Shown here one piece after another: positions 8,128-15,867 of a stretch of 52,799 bases of DNA. The notes under the pieces are model-generated. The model was not told the DNA's origin. It saw nothing but the letters and a program-made list of their open reading frames with translations, and ran no database searches. Numbering within the stretch: position 1 is the stretch's first letter; the number at the start of each line of letters is the position of its first letter. Origin of the DNA: Candidatus Merdivicinus intestinigallinarum (GTDB lineage Bacteria; Bacillota; Clostridia; Oscillospirales; Ruminococcaceae); the NCBI GenBank assembly GCA_018713335.1, contig DVOW01000063.1, forward strand, positions 1-52,799, in the 5' to 3' direction. A program made the position numbers and the translations under genes.

Positions 8128-8981
8128 TTGTTCTCCGCCCCTTTCCCGAAAAAGGTCATGATGTCGTCGATGGTGGCTGGCTCCACCAAAAGCCCCCGGT
8201 AGGCCCCGGCGTCCTGGCGGTTGTCGATGAGCAGCTCCACGTCGAACCGGGAATCCCGCCGCCCGGCGATATGGGCCGGATCTATACGGGCCGCGTCCTC
8301 CCGGCCGCACTTCACCAAACCGTAACGCTCCAGCATCTCGTCCTTGGACAGGGAAAAGACGATCTTCCCCTGATGGACAAAGGTGATATAATCGGCGATC
8401 TTTTCCAGGTCGCTGGTGATGTGGCTGGAAAGGAGGATGCTGTGGTTCTCGTCCTCGATAAATTCCTGGAACACATCCAGGATCTCGCTGCGGACCACCG
8501 GGTCCAGACCGCTGGTGGCTTCGTCCAGGATCAGCAGCTTGGGTCGGTGGGCCAGGGCCGTCACCAGACAGAGTTTCGCTTTCATGCCTTTAGAAAACTC
8601 CTTAATGGGCTTGCTCATGGGCAGCGAAAACCGCTGGCAGTACTGCCGGAACAGCTCGTTGTCCCACTGGGGGTGGAGCCTTGCAAGGATCGGGGCGATA
8701 TCCTTGGCCCGCATCCCCTCGAAGAAAAAACTGCCGTCCAAAACGGCCCCAATTTCCCGGCCGATGGCTTTGCGGTCGGTTTTTGGGTCCATCCCCAACA
8801 CCGTGATCTCGCCGCTGTCCGGCCGGATCAGGCCCAGGATGGATTTGATGGTGGTGGTTTTGCCGGCCCCGTTTTCCCCAATAAAGCCCATGATGCTGCC
8901 CATGGGTACGGAAAAGCTCACGTTTTGCAGGGTAAAATCGGAATAGCGTTTGGTTAAGCCGCGGATTTCAATGGCGTTCAT
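8124..8981 (-). CDS. ABC transporter ATP-binding protein
   Basis: The 285-residue ATPase has Walker A GENGAGKTT (about 33-41), a non-canonical signature FSKGMKAKL in place of LSGGQ, Walker B LLILDEATSGLD and an H-loop SSHIT. The FSKGM variant is usual in YtrB/BcrA-like ATPases. ATG 8981 overlaps the GntR stop by 4 bp and has GGGAGG 8 bp upstream; an earlier in-frame start at 8999 would lie on that Shine-Dalgarno. It energises the two downstream permeases. Confidence 0.9.
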   Translation of the reverse strand: MNAIEIRGLTKRYSDFTLQNVSFSVPMGSIMGFIGENGAGKTTTIKSILGLIRPDSGEITVLGMDPKTDRKAIGREIGAVLDGSFFFEGMRAKDIAPILARLHPQWDNELFRQYCQRFSLPMSKPIKEFSKGMKAKLCLVTALAHRPKLLILDEATSGLDPVVRSEILDVFQEFIEDENHSILLSSHITSDLEKIADYITFVHQGKIVFSLSKDEMLERYGLVKCGREDAARIDPAHIAGRRDSRFDVELLIDNRQDAGAYRGLLVEPATIDDIMTFFGKGAENK

Positions 8982-9358
8982 GATTCCTGTTCCTCCCATA
9001 AAAGTTCCAGCATTTCCTCCACCTCCTGCCGGGTGATGCCGCCCCGCCGGGCCAGCTCCACCGCCTGCTGAAGGGCCGCCTCCGTCTGGCGCAGGGACTC
9101 CTCCCGCAAAATGTCGGTGTTCTGGGCCGCCACAAAGCAGCCTTTTCCCGGGACGTTTTCCAAAAAGCCGTCCCGTTCCAAGTCCTCGTAGGCCCGTTTG
9201 GTGGTGATGACGCTGATGCGCAGTTCCTTGGCCAGGGTCCGCATACTGGGCAGGGCGTCCCCCGCCTGAAGCTCCCCGGACATGATCTGCGCCTTGATCT
9301 GCGCGGTGATCTGCTCATAAATGGGCTTGCCGCTGGAATTGCTCAAAATAATGTTCAT
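8978..9358 (-). CDS. GntR family transcriptional regulator, YtrA type
   Basis: The 126-residue protein has an N-terminal winged helix (PIYEQITAQIKAQIMSGEL, then LPSMRTLAKELRISVITTKRAYEDLE, about 35-60) and only a short helical tail for dimerisation. That length is typical of the YtrA subfamily, whose members repress ABC exporter operons. ATG 9358 has GAGGTG upstream. It is the first gene of its operon, and a long dyad covers its own promoter, so autorepression is likely. Confidence 0.9.
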   Translation of the reverse strand: MNIILSNSSGKPIYEQITAQIKAQIMSGELQAGDALPSMRTLAKELRISVITTKRAYEDLERDGFLENVPGKGCFVAAQNTDILREESLRQTEAALQQAVELARRGGITRQEVEEMLELLWEEQES

Positions 9359-9374
9359 GAGGCACCTCGTTGAA

Positions 9375-9427
9375 ATACTGTATATATACTATATGCACAG
9401 TATAACGCCTGTAGGATGGTTTGTCAA
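9375..9427 (-). promoter_or_regulatory. Promoter and long dyad operator of the GntR-ABC operon
   Basis: On the minus strand a perfect -35 TTGACA (9422-9427), a 17-bp spacer and -10 TATACT (9399-9404) drive the operon. A dyad centred on base 9389 spans 9375-9403, with 12 of 14 positions pairing (outer arms ATACTG and CAGTAT). It overlaps the -10 and the start region, as expected for YtrA-type repression. Confidence 0.82.
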
Positions 9428-9457
9428 GGGGGAGGACAAAATTTTTTTGGAACCCCC

Positions 9458-9507
9458 TTGACAAATGATTCTACATGATGTAGTATAATATCAACTACAC
9501 GGTGTAG
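9458..9507 (+). promoter_or_regulatory. Promoter with two BlaI/MecI-type operators
   Basis: TTGACA at 9458-9463 is followed by TAGTAT (9481, 17-bp gap) or TATAAT (9484, 20-bp gap). Two dyads, CTACATGATGTAG (9471-9483) and CTACACGGTGTAG (9495-9507), share the TACAnnnTGTA core of Bla/Mec operators and lie exactly 24 bp apart centre to centre, covering the -10 region on one face of the helix. Confidence 0.85.
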
Positions 9508-9529
9508 TTTAATTTCGGGAGGCGGGAAA

Positions 9530-9898
9530 ATGAAACAGACGCAGAAAATATCGGACGCGGAAATGGAAGTGATGCGGGCCATTTGGAAGGCCGGGGAACC
9601 GGTCACGTCCGGCCAGGTCCAGGAGGCCTTGGCGGACAAGGGCTGGAAAACCACCACAGTCTGCACCTTCTTAGCCCGGCTGACAGCCAAAGGACTGCTC
9701 CAAACGGAAAAGGCGGGCCGGGGGTACCGGTATGCCCCGCGGATGACTGAAAAGGAATACCGGGAGCTGGAAACCCGAGAGTTTTTGAAGGAAGTCCACG
9801 GAGGTTCCCTGAAAAGCTTTTTCGCTGCCCTGTCCGGCGGGGAAGAGCTGACGGCCGGCGACATCCAGGAGCTGAAGGACTGGCTGAAAGACCAGTAG
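9530..9898 (+). CDS. BlaI/MecI/CopY family repressor
   Basis: The 122-residue protein has the penicillinase-repressor winged helix: ISDAEMEVMRAIWKAGEPVTSGQV, KGWKTTTVCTFLARLTAKGLL and RGYRYAP. A C-terminal dimerisation tail follows, in which BlaI proteins are cleaved by their sensor peptidase. RBS GGGAGGCGGG precedes ATG 9530. The gene is 8 bp upstream of an M56 peptidase, the classical BlaI-BlaR1 arrangement, and its promoter carries two matching operators. No beta-lactamase is adjacent, so the controlled output is probably this pair itself or distant genes. Confidence 0.92.
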   Translation: MKQTQKISDAEMEVMRAIWKAGEPVTSGQVQEALADKGWKTTTVCTFLARLTAKGLLQTEKAGRGYRYAPRMTEKEYRELETREFLKEVHGGSLKSFFAALSGGEELTAGDIQELKDWLKDQ

Positions 9899-9906
9899 GA
9901 GGGACT

Positions 9907-11088
9907 ATGGCGGATTACTTTTGCGCGCTCCCGGCCTTGGGGCTGGCGGCCGCCCTTGTCTGGGCCCTGTGGAAAGGCTTTGAAGCGGCGGCCAAGGACC
10001 GGCTGTCCCCGGTTGTGCGGTTTTACGTCCTTCTCCTGCCTGGGATTTTGCTGGTGCTGCCGGTGAACCTGCTGCAAATCCGGCCGCTTCCCACGGTCAT
10101 CACAGGGACGGCCCTTCTGGCAGCCAATTCTCTTGGGGGCAATCCTTTGGCGCAGGGATTGGCGGAGCAGGGAATTTCCCTGGATGTGTTCCTGCCTGCC
10201 GCGGAAACCCTGTGGGCGGCAGTGGCATTGGGGTTGTTCCTTTTTAAGCTGGGAAAGGCGGCATGGCTGGGCCGTTGGCTCCGGCGCGCCGCCCGGCCTT
10301 CTCCGGAAGGGGCGGCCGCTTTGCGGCGGATCGCGGGAGAAAAATGCCGGATACCGGTGCTCTGTTCCGGTAAGATCACCACCCCGCTGACCATGGGGCT
10401 GTTCCGGCCGGCGATCCTTTTGCCGGACAGAGAGATAGACGAAAAGGATATGGAGTATGCCCTGCTGCATGAGTGGCAGCACTGCCGCTGCCGGGATCTG
10501 TGGGTAAAAGGCTTCCTGTTGGGGGCCGCCTGTGTCCAGTGGTGGAACCCCCTGGGCTGGATATTGGTCCGGGAAGGGGAACGGCTCTGCGAGGAAGCCT
10601 GCGACCAGCGGGTAACGGGCAATATGAGCCGGGAGGAACGGCGGCTGTACGGTTTGGCGATCCTGAACCTGCTGGGGAAAAATTTTCCCGGGACAGCGGC
10701 CCTTTCCGGCGGCGGAAAACATTTGGAAAGAAGGTTAAAGCAAATGCTGAATGGAAAAGCAACGAAAAAATCGATTCTGGTTGCCGCGATCTTAGCTGCG
10801 CTGGCCCTTGGATGCGGCGGCACGGTTTTGGCGGCCAGCCTGATCCCGGAGGACCCCAAGTTGGTGGAAGTATCAGAGCCCGGCTCACCGGAGGCTGGGG
10901 AAGCGGCTTCCGAAATCCGACTGATTCCGGAGGAAAACCCGGAAAACGCCAGCGCCGAAGAACCCAAGCTGGTTGAAGCGGAGTCCGGTTCGCCGGAGGT
11001 TGTGCAAGCGGCCTCCGAACAAGAGAAAGTTCCGGACAACGGCGGTTTCGGGGACCCGAAGCTGGTGGAGGTGTCGGCCATTGGATGA
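9907..11088 (+). CDS. M56 family membrane metallopeptidase (BlaR1-like) with repeat tail
   Basis: The 393-residue protein has N-terminal membrane segments (about 5-25, 38-55, 100-118), then the zinc protease domain with HEWQH at about 188-192 and a downstream EEACDQRV (third ligand region). A fourth TM lies at about 297-318. Known BlaR1 proteins carry a penicillin-binding sensor domain after the last TM. Here there is only a roughly 75-residue acidic tail with three copies of an (E/D)PKLVE motif spaced by SGSPE/AASE-like segments. The protein probably releases its BlaI partner by cleavage, but what it senses is not evident. ATG 9907 follows TAGGAGG. Confidence 0.85.
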   Translation: MADYFCALPALGLAAALVWALWKGFEAAAKDRLSPVVRFYVLLLPGILLVLPVNLLQIRPLPTVITGTALLAANSLGGNPLAQGLAEQGISLDVFLPAAETLWAAVALGLFLFKLGKAAWLGRWLRRAARPSPEGAAALRRIAGEKCRIPVLCSGKITTPLTMGLFRPAILLPDREIDEKDMEYALLHEWQHCRCRDLWVKGFLLGAACVQWWNPLGWILVREGERLCEEACDQRVTGNMSREERRLYGLAILNLLGKNFPGTAALSGGGKHLERRLKQMLNGKATKKSILVAAILAALALGCGGTVLAASLIPEDPKLVEVSEPGSPEAGEAASEIRLIPEENPENASAEEPKLVEAESGSPEVVQAASEQEKVPDNGGFGDPKLVEVSAIG

Positions 11089-11126
11089 TCCTCTCTCCAG
11101 TATTTGATTTCATTAAAATAAGGAAG

Positions 11127-11158
11127 AAGCCCTGCGGGAATGACCGCGGGGCTTTTTT
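11127..11158 (+). terminator. Intrinsic terminator after blaI-M56
   Basis: AAGCCCTGCGG (11127-11137) pairs with CCGCGGGGCTT (11144-11154), with a run of six T at 11153-11158. Confidence 0.88.
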
Positions 11159-11166
11159 GCGGGAAA

Positions 11167-11245
11167 GTATTTCAAAATATTTTGAAATACCCCTTGACTT
11201 TTGAAAGAACCGGGGCTATACTCTATTTAAAGATTTGTTGAAATA
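11167..11245 (+). promoter_or_regulatory. sdpRI promoter with two ArsR/SdpR operators
   Basis: TTGACT (11194-11199), a 17-bp spacer and TATACT (11217-11222). A 24-bp perfect palindrome (11167-11190, half-site GTATTTCAAAAT) lies just upstream of the -35. An imperfect copy (11224-11245, TATTT at one end and TTGAAATA at the other) lies just after the -10. Paired operators bracketing the promoter fit autoregulation by the SdpR-like protein. Confidence 0.85.
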
Positions 11246-11261
11246 GTTTGGAGGGAGGAAG

Positions 11262-11534
11262 ATGGGTTTCGGGGAAACATTTCAGGCTCTGTCGGACCCG
11301 GCCCGGCGGGAAATCCTTGTTTTTCTGCGGGAAAAGCCTCGGACAGCCGGGGAAATCGCCGCCCACCTGGGGGTGACGCCTGCGGCGGCTTCGTACCATT
11401 TGGCAAAGCTGAAAAAAGCGGAGCTGATCACCGAAAGCCGCCGGAAAAATTTTATCGACTACCAGCTGAACACCTCAGTATTTGAGGAGATTCTGCTGTG
11501 GTTCCAACAATTCTCCAAGGAGGAAGAAAAATGA
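11262..11534 (+). CDS. ArsR-family autorepressor, SdpR-like
   Basis: The 90-residue winged-helix protein has LSDPARREILVFLREKPRTA, then GEIAAHLGVTPAAASYHLAKLKKAELI (recognition helix about 44-58). It has no cysteine or histidine metal site, so it is not a metal sensor. Its stop overlaps the start of an SdpI homologue (ATGA), matching sdpR-sdpI of Bacillus, where SdpI at the membrane titrates SdpR. RBS GGAGGGAGG precedes ATG 11262. Confidence 0.9.
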   Translation: MGFGETFQALSDPARREILVFLREKPRTAGEIAAHLGVTPAAASYHLAKLKKAELITESRRKNFIDYQLNTSVFEEILLWFQQFSKEEEK

Positions 11535-12235
11535 AACGTGATTTTTCCATGGCAAGCGTCTGTTATTGGCTCCTGGCGGCCCTGCCTTTGCTGATTACGG
11601 CGGCGGTGTACCCGGCGTATCCGGAGGTGATCCCGGTCCATTATAATATAGAAGGGGTTGTGGACCGGTACGGCGGGAAGATCGAGCTGTTCATCCTGCC
11701 GCTGATGGTCCTGGCCTTCGCGCCGGTTTTCTGGGCCCTAACGAGCCTGGCCAAAAAGTCCGTGGGGCAGGAAAAGCTGTCCCGGGAGGAGCAGAAGGCC
11801 CGGAACCGGAAAGCGATCGCCATTTCCCGGCTGATATTCCTGGGGGTGTTCAACGTCCTGACCATTTTCTTTCTGGCGACAGCCTGGAAGGACAGCCAGG
11901 CGGATTCCGGAAAAATGACCGTGGATGTCCTGCGGCTCACGGCGGCGCTTTTGAGCGTCATGGACATCCTCCTGGGCAACATCCTGCCCAAATGCCGGCA
12001 AAATTCCATGATGGGCGTCCGCACCCCCTGGACCCTGGAAAGCGAGGAGGTCTGGTACAAAACCCACCGGCTGGGCGGCTTTCTGATGGTGGGCGGCGGC
12101 GTCCTCAGCCTGGTTTTCAGCCTGTTTTTGCCGGGGATGTGGGCTTTGGGGGTGTATCTGGCCATCACAGTGCTGGCGGCAGTCGTTTTGACGGCGGCTT
12201 CCTGGAGGTTTTCCAAAAACAGCGGTCGGAATTAA
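11531..12235 (+). CDS. SdpI family integral membrane protein (DUF1648)
   Basis: The 234-residue protein has about six TM segments. Its first loop carries the DUF1648 motif VIPVHYNIEGVVDRYGGK (about 34-51), and its second half carries the SdpI motif GNILPKCRQNSMMGVRTPWTLES (positions about 144-166, key residues N, P, R, TPWT). In Bacillus, SdpI gives immunity to the SdpC toxin and relays its presence by capturing SdpR. No sdpABC toxin genes are present here. I start at ATG 11531, coupled to the repressor stop; the frame opens at 11498 inside the repressor gene. Confidence 0.88.
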   Translation: MKRDFSMASVCYWLLAALPLLITAAVYPAYPEVIPVHYNIEGVVDRYGGKIELFILPLMVLAFAPVFWALTSLAKKSVGQEKLSREEQKARNRKAIAISRLIFLGVFNVLTIFFLATAWKDSQADSGKMTVDVLRLTAALLSVMDILLGNILPKCRQNSMMGVRTPWTLESEEVWYKTHRLGGFLMVGGGVLSLVFSLFLPGMWALGVYLAITVLAAVVLTAASWRFSKNSGRN

Positions 12236-12278
12236 CTGAAAATGCAAATCAGGTCGGTGATTTATACAAAAATGAGCC

Positions 12279-12306
12279 TTGCAATTTTTCAAAAAACAGG
12301 TATAAT
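12279..12306 (+). promoter_or_regulatory. Promoter of the GH78 gene
   Basis: TTGCAA (12279-12284), a 16-bp spacer, then TATAAT (12301-12306), 55 bp before the ATG. RBS is GTGAGG (12347-12352). Confidence 0.75.
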
Positions 12307-12360
12307 GAAAGCACAGGGCCGCAGCCCTCTGAAAATTCCTGTAAAGTGAGGTTTTGCACC

Positions 12361-14940
12361 ATGAACATCACCCGCATGAAAACAAACCACCTGACCAACC
12401 CTCTTGGTTATTTAATGGACCGTCCCACTTTCACCTGGACGGCCCGGAGCGACGGCTTGATGCCGGTTTCGGCCCGGGTGGAGATCGCGGCGGACGCGGA
12501 TTTTTCTCATATCCTCTTTGACAGCGGCGAAAAAGCGGAGATTTCGGGGCTGGGCTATACCCCGGATTTTATCCCGGAAGCCAAGACCCGGTATTTCTGG
12601 CGGGTGTCGGTCAAGGCTGACAACGGGGACTGCGGTGTCAGCGAGGCGGCCTGGTTTGAAACGGCCATGGCCCCGGACGGCTGGAAAGGGGAGTGGATCA
12701 CCCCTCCTTTCGACAAGGAAAAATGCCCTATTTTCCAGAAAACCTTCGCCGCTGACGGCAAGAAGCCTGCCCGGCTTACCATCTGCGGCTTGGGCGTTTA
12801 TGAGGCTTACTTAAATGGGAAAAAGCTGGGGGAGGAATACCTGCTTCCCGGCTTCCATGCTTATGATTTCTGGCAGCAGTACCAGACCTTCGACCTGGAC
12901 GGCCTGCTGCAGCCCGGGGAAAACGTTCTCTCCGTTCTGCTGGGCAACGGCTGGTATAAGGGCCGTTTCGGCTTTGAGGGCAATGAAGGCGAGCGTTACG
13001 GCAGCCGTTTCCTCCTGATCGCCCAGGTGGAAGAAGCGGGGAACATTTTGACGGCGACGGATCCCGGCTGAAAATGCACAGTCGGTCCCTTGGGGGACAA
13101 CAATATTTACGACGGCGAGTTTTATGACGGTTCCAAAGAGATCCCCGGCTGGAACGAGAAAAACGGGGAAGCCAGCTGGGAGGACGCCGTATTGGCAGGG
13201 GAAGGAAAAGAAAAGCTTTCTCCCCGTCTGAGCCCGCCCATCACCAGCCAGGAAACCTTCCCGGTGGCGGAAGTCATCCACACTCCCGCAGGAGAAACCG
13301 TCTTTGATTTCGGCCAGGAAGTTACCGGCTGGGTGGAATTTGTAAACCGCGCTCCCAAAGGCGCGAAGCTGATCATCCAGCACGGCGAGATTTTGCAGGA
13401 GGGCAATTTCTACACCGAGAACCTCCGCTCCGCTAAAGCGACATACACCTATATTTCCTCCGGAAAAGAGGAAACCGTCCGCCCCTATACCACTTATTTC
13501 GGGTTCCGGTATATTAAGGTAGAGGGATTTGATAACCCCAACCCCGCGGACTTCATCGCCCGGGTCATCCATTCGGACCTGGAGCGCACCGGTTCCGTGA
13601 AAACCTCCAACGAAAAAATAAACCGCTTGTTCCTGAACGCCCTGTGGGGCCAGAAGGGCAATTTCCTGGATGTCCCCACCGACTGCCCCCAGCGTGACGA
13701 GCGCATGGGCTGGACCGGCGACGCCCAGGCGTTCTGCGGAACCGCAGGCTTCAATATGGACACCGCGGCCTTTTACGCCAAATATATCCACGATATGATC
13801 CTGGAGCAGAAAGCCCAGGACGGCGCGGTCCCCCATGTGATCCCGGTCATCAAGAAGGACGGCAAGCCCCTGCTGGACAGCGCTTCCTGCGCCTGGGCGG
13901 ACGCCGCCGCCATTATCCCCTGGACTTCTTATGTGTATTCCGGCGACAAGGAACTGCTGCGGAAGGAATATCCGGCCATGAAGATGTGGGCCGACTGGCT
14001 CTGCCGGGAGGATGAGAAAAACGGAAGTAAGCGCCTGTGGCTCACCGGCTTCCATTTTGCCGACTGGCTCTCCCTGGATAACTACAAGGACCCCAAGGAC
14101 TGCTGCGGCGGCACCGACCGCTATTACATCGCCTCCGCCTTTTACGCCTATTCCACCCGGCTGACCGCCAAGGCCGCCGCTGTCCTGGGCTATGAGGAGG
14201 AAGCCGCCTTCTACGGCCGCCGTTCTGAGGAAGTGCAGGAGGCTTTTGTGAAGGAATTCTTCACCCCCACCGGCCGCTGCGCCATGAATACCCAGACCGC
14301 TTACGTGGTGGCCCTTTATATGGACCTGGTTCCCCGGGAAATGCGCCCCCGGCTGCTGAAAGAGCTGCTGCGCCTTCTGGAGGAGAATAACCACCACCTG
14401 ACCACCGGCTTTGTAGGCACCTCTTACCTTTGCAAGGTGCTGTCCGCCTGCGGCCAGTCCGAGGAAGCCTACCGGCTCCTCTTTAATGAGGACTATCCCA
14501 GCTGGCTCTACGAGGTCAATATGGGCGCGACCACTATCTGGGAACGCTGGAACTCGGTCCTGCCCGACGGCAGCATCAGCGATACCGGCATGAACAGCTT
14601 AAACCATTACACCTACGGCTCCATCGCCGAGTGGATGTACCGGTACCTGGGCGGCATCAATCCCATTGAGGAGGCCCCCGGCTTTACCGCCGTGGAACTG
14701 ACCCCCCAGCCCGGGACCGGCCTGGATTGGGCAGAGGTGGCCTACGAATCCGCCGCGGGCCGCTATGAAACCCGCTGGGAAAAAGCCCCGGACGGCAGTG
14801 TTTCCTATACCTTTACCATCCCCTTCGGATGCCTGGCGAAGCTCACCCTTCCCGGGGATGCCACAGTGGATGGAGCGCCCCTTGCAGCAGGGGAAACCCT
14901 CCTGTTAAAGGCCGGGCGCCACACCGCAGTTTCCAAATAA
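12361..14940 (+). pseudogene. GH78 alpha-L-rhamnosidase interrupted by one in-frame TGA
   Basis: The 859-codon frame has a normal length for GH78. It has an N-terminal fibronectin-like/Bac_rhamnosid_N region (about 1-240), the beta-sandwich segment FDFGQEVTGWVEF (about 314-326), and the (alpha/alpha)6 catalytic barrel with DVPTDCPQRDERMGWTGD (about 437-454) and IWERWNSVLPDG. The only defect is a TGA at 13069-13071 in GDGSR..DPG*KCTVGPLGDNNIYDGE, where the family has Trp, so TGG to TGA explains it. Both halves are in the same frame and there is no RBS for restarting; a TTG at 13090 is the next possible start. It could be a recent nonsense mutation, a sequencing error or low-level readthrough. 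The enzyme would cleave terminal L-rhamnose from plant glycans. Confidence 0.85.
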
Positions 14941-14957
14941 TTATGCTGAAGCAAAAG

Positions 14958-14991
14958 CAGGCTGCCGCGGAACCCCACGGCGGCCTGTTTT
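14958..14991 (+). terminator. Terminator after GH78
   Basis: CAGGCTGCCG (14958-14967) pairs with CGGCGGCCTG (14978-14987), followed by four T. Confidence 0.8.
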
Positions 14992-15067
14992 CCCGTACGT
15001 CTTATGCAATTATCATGGAGGAAGTGAGATTTTCCTGGGAAAAAACACCTAAATTCCCAAAAATCCA

Positions 15068-15096
15068 TTGCTTTTTGAAATAAAGTATTGTATAAT
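15068..15096 (+). promoter_or_regulatory. Probable promoter of the Lrp-family gene
   Basis: TATAAT at 15091-15096 with a partial -35 TTGCTT (15068-15073) at 17 bp. AT-rich DNA continues to the RBS. Confidence 0.55.
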
Positions 15097-15139
15097 AGAT
15101 TCTACATGAAATATTGTATGGAAAGCGAGGGTTCATATC

Positions 15140-15628
15140 ATGGACGTATCCATTGACAACAGCGACAAGGCAATTTTGCGGGAATTGCAGAAGGATGCTT
15201 CTATTTCCAATTTGGAACTTTCTAAAAAAATCGGCCTTTCTCCTTCCGCCTGCCTGACCCGCACCAAAAACCTGCGGGAATCCGGTATGATCAAGCAGTT
15301 TACCATCCTTGTGGATGAGAAAAAGCTGGGGATGGAGATGCAGGCGTTTGCTTTGGTAAATCTGGTGAATATGAAACAGGAAACCATCGAAGCTTTTCTG
15401 AAGGACGTGCAGCGGTTCCCCCAGATTCAGGAATGCTACACCCTGACAGGAAGCCACGACTATTTGATGAAGATTGTGGCCCGGGATACTCAGACCTACC
15501 GGGACTTTGTCATCAATTCCCTGACTTCCAACGCCGCGGTGGATACGGTGGAAACATTGGTTGTGCTGGGCGTTGACAAGCGCACCACGGCGATCCCGGT
15601 GGAAGTTTCGGAGAAAAAAGGAAAATAA
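15140..15628 (+). CDS. Lrp/AsnC family transcriptional regulator
   Basis: The 162-residue protein has an N-terminal HTH (IDNSDKAILRELQKDASISNLELSKKIGLSPSACLTRTKNL, about 5-45) and a C-terminal RAM ligand-binding domain with the LTGSHDYLMKIVARD segment (about 101-115). Such proteins form octamers and respond to amino acids. The neighbouring gene is a cysteine-synthase-like enzyme, an arrangement that recalls the cysteine-responsive Lrp members (CyuR/DecR) beside cysteine-degrading enzymes; that link is inference. RBS is AGCGAGGG before ATG 15140. Confidence 0.9.
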   Translation: MDVSIDNSDKAILRELQKDASISNLELSKKIGLSPSACLTRTKNLRESGMIKQFTILVDEKKLGMEMQAFALVNLVNMKQETIEAFLKDVQRFPQIQECYTLTGSHDYLMKIVARDTQTYRDFVINSLTSNAAVDTVETLVVLGVDKRTTAIPVEVSEKKGK

Positions 15629-15659
15629 TGCGCGGCCTGTACGGCGGGAGGAATTTGGG

Positions 15660-15827
15660 ATGCGGCAGTCCGGACAGAAGGCTGAGCCAGTTGCTGTAAA
15701 CGCGCGGATGGAATCCCCCACACACCGGAAAAACCTGCTTTCAAACGCCCATTCCGGAATGAACCGGCGGTATTGGGCGCAGATTCCGGCGGGGAATTGC
15801 GGCACAAAACGGAACTTTCCCGCATAA
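15660..15827 (+). CDS. Possible small basic protein (doubtful)
   Basis: A 55-codon frame lies in the 239-bp gap between the Lrp and PLP-enzyme genes. It starts at ATG 15660, 8 bp after GGGAGG. The product is basic and Arg/Asn-rich, with no family I recognise. The good RBS is the only argument for it; composition and lack of any motif argue against. Confidence 0.2.
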   Translation: MRQSGQKAEPVAVNARMESPTHRKNLLSNAHSGMNRRYWAQIPAGNCGTKRNFPA

Positions 15828-15867
15828 GATAAAAGGATAGAATTTGCGGACAGAAAGCAGGGACGGC

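Noticed and set aside
13069-13071. Reassignment of TGA to tryptophan
   Set aside because: Many intact genes here end in TGA at conserved ends or in ATGA overlaps (GntR, ATPase, AraC, SdpR), so the standard code holds.
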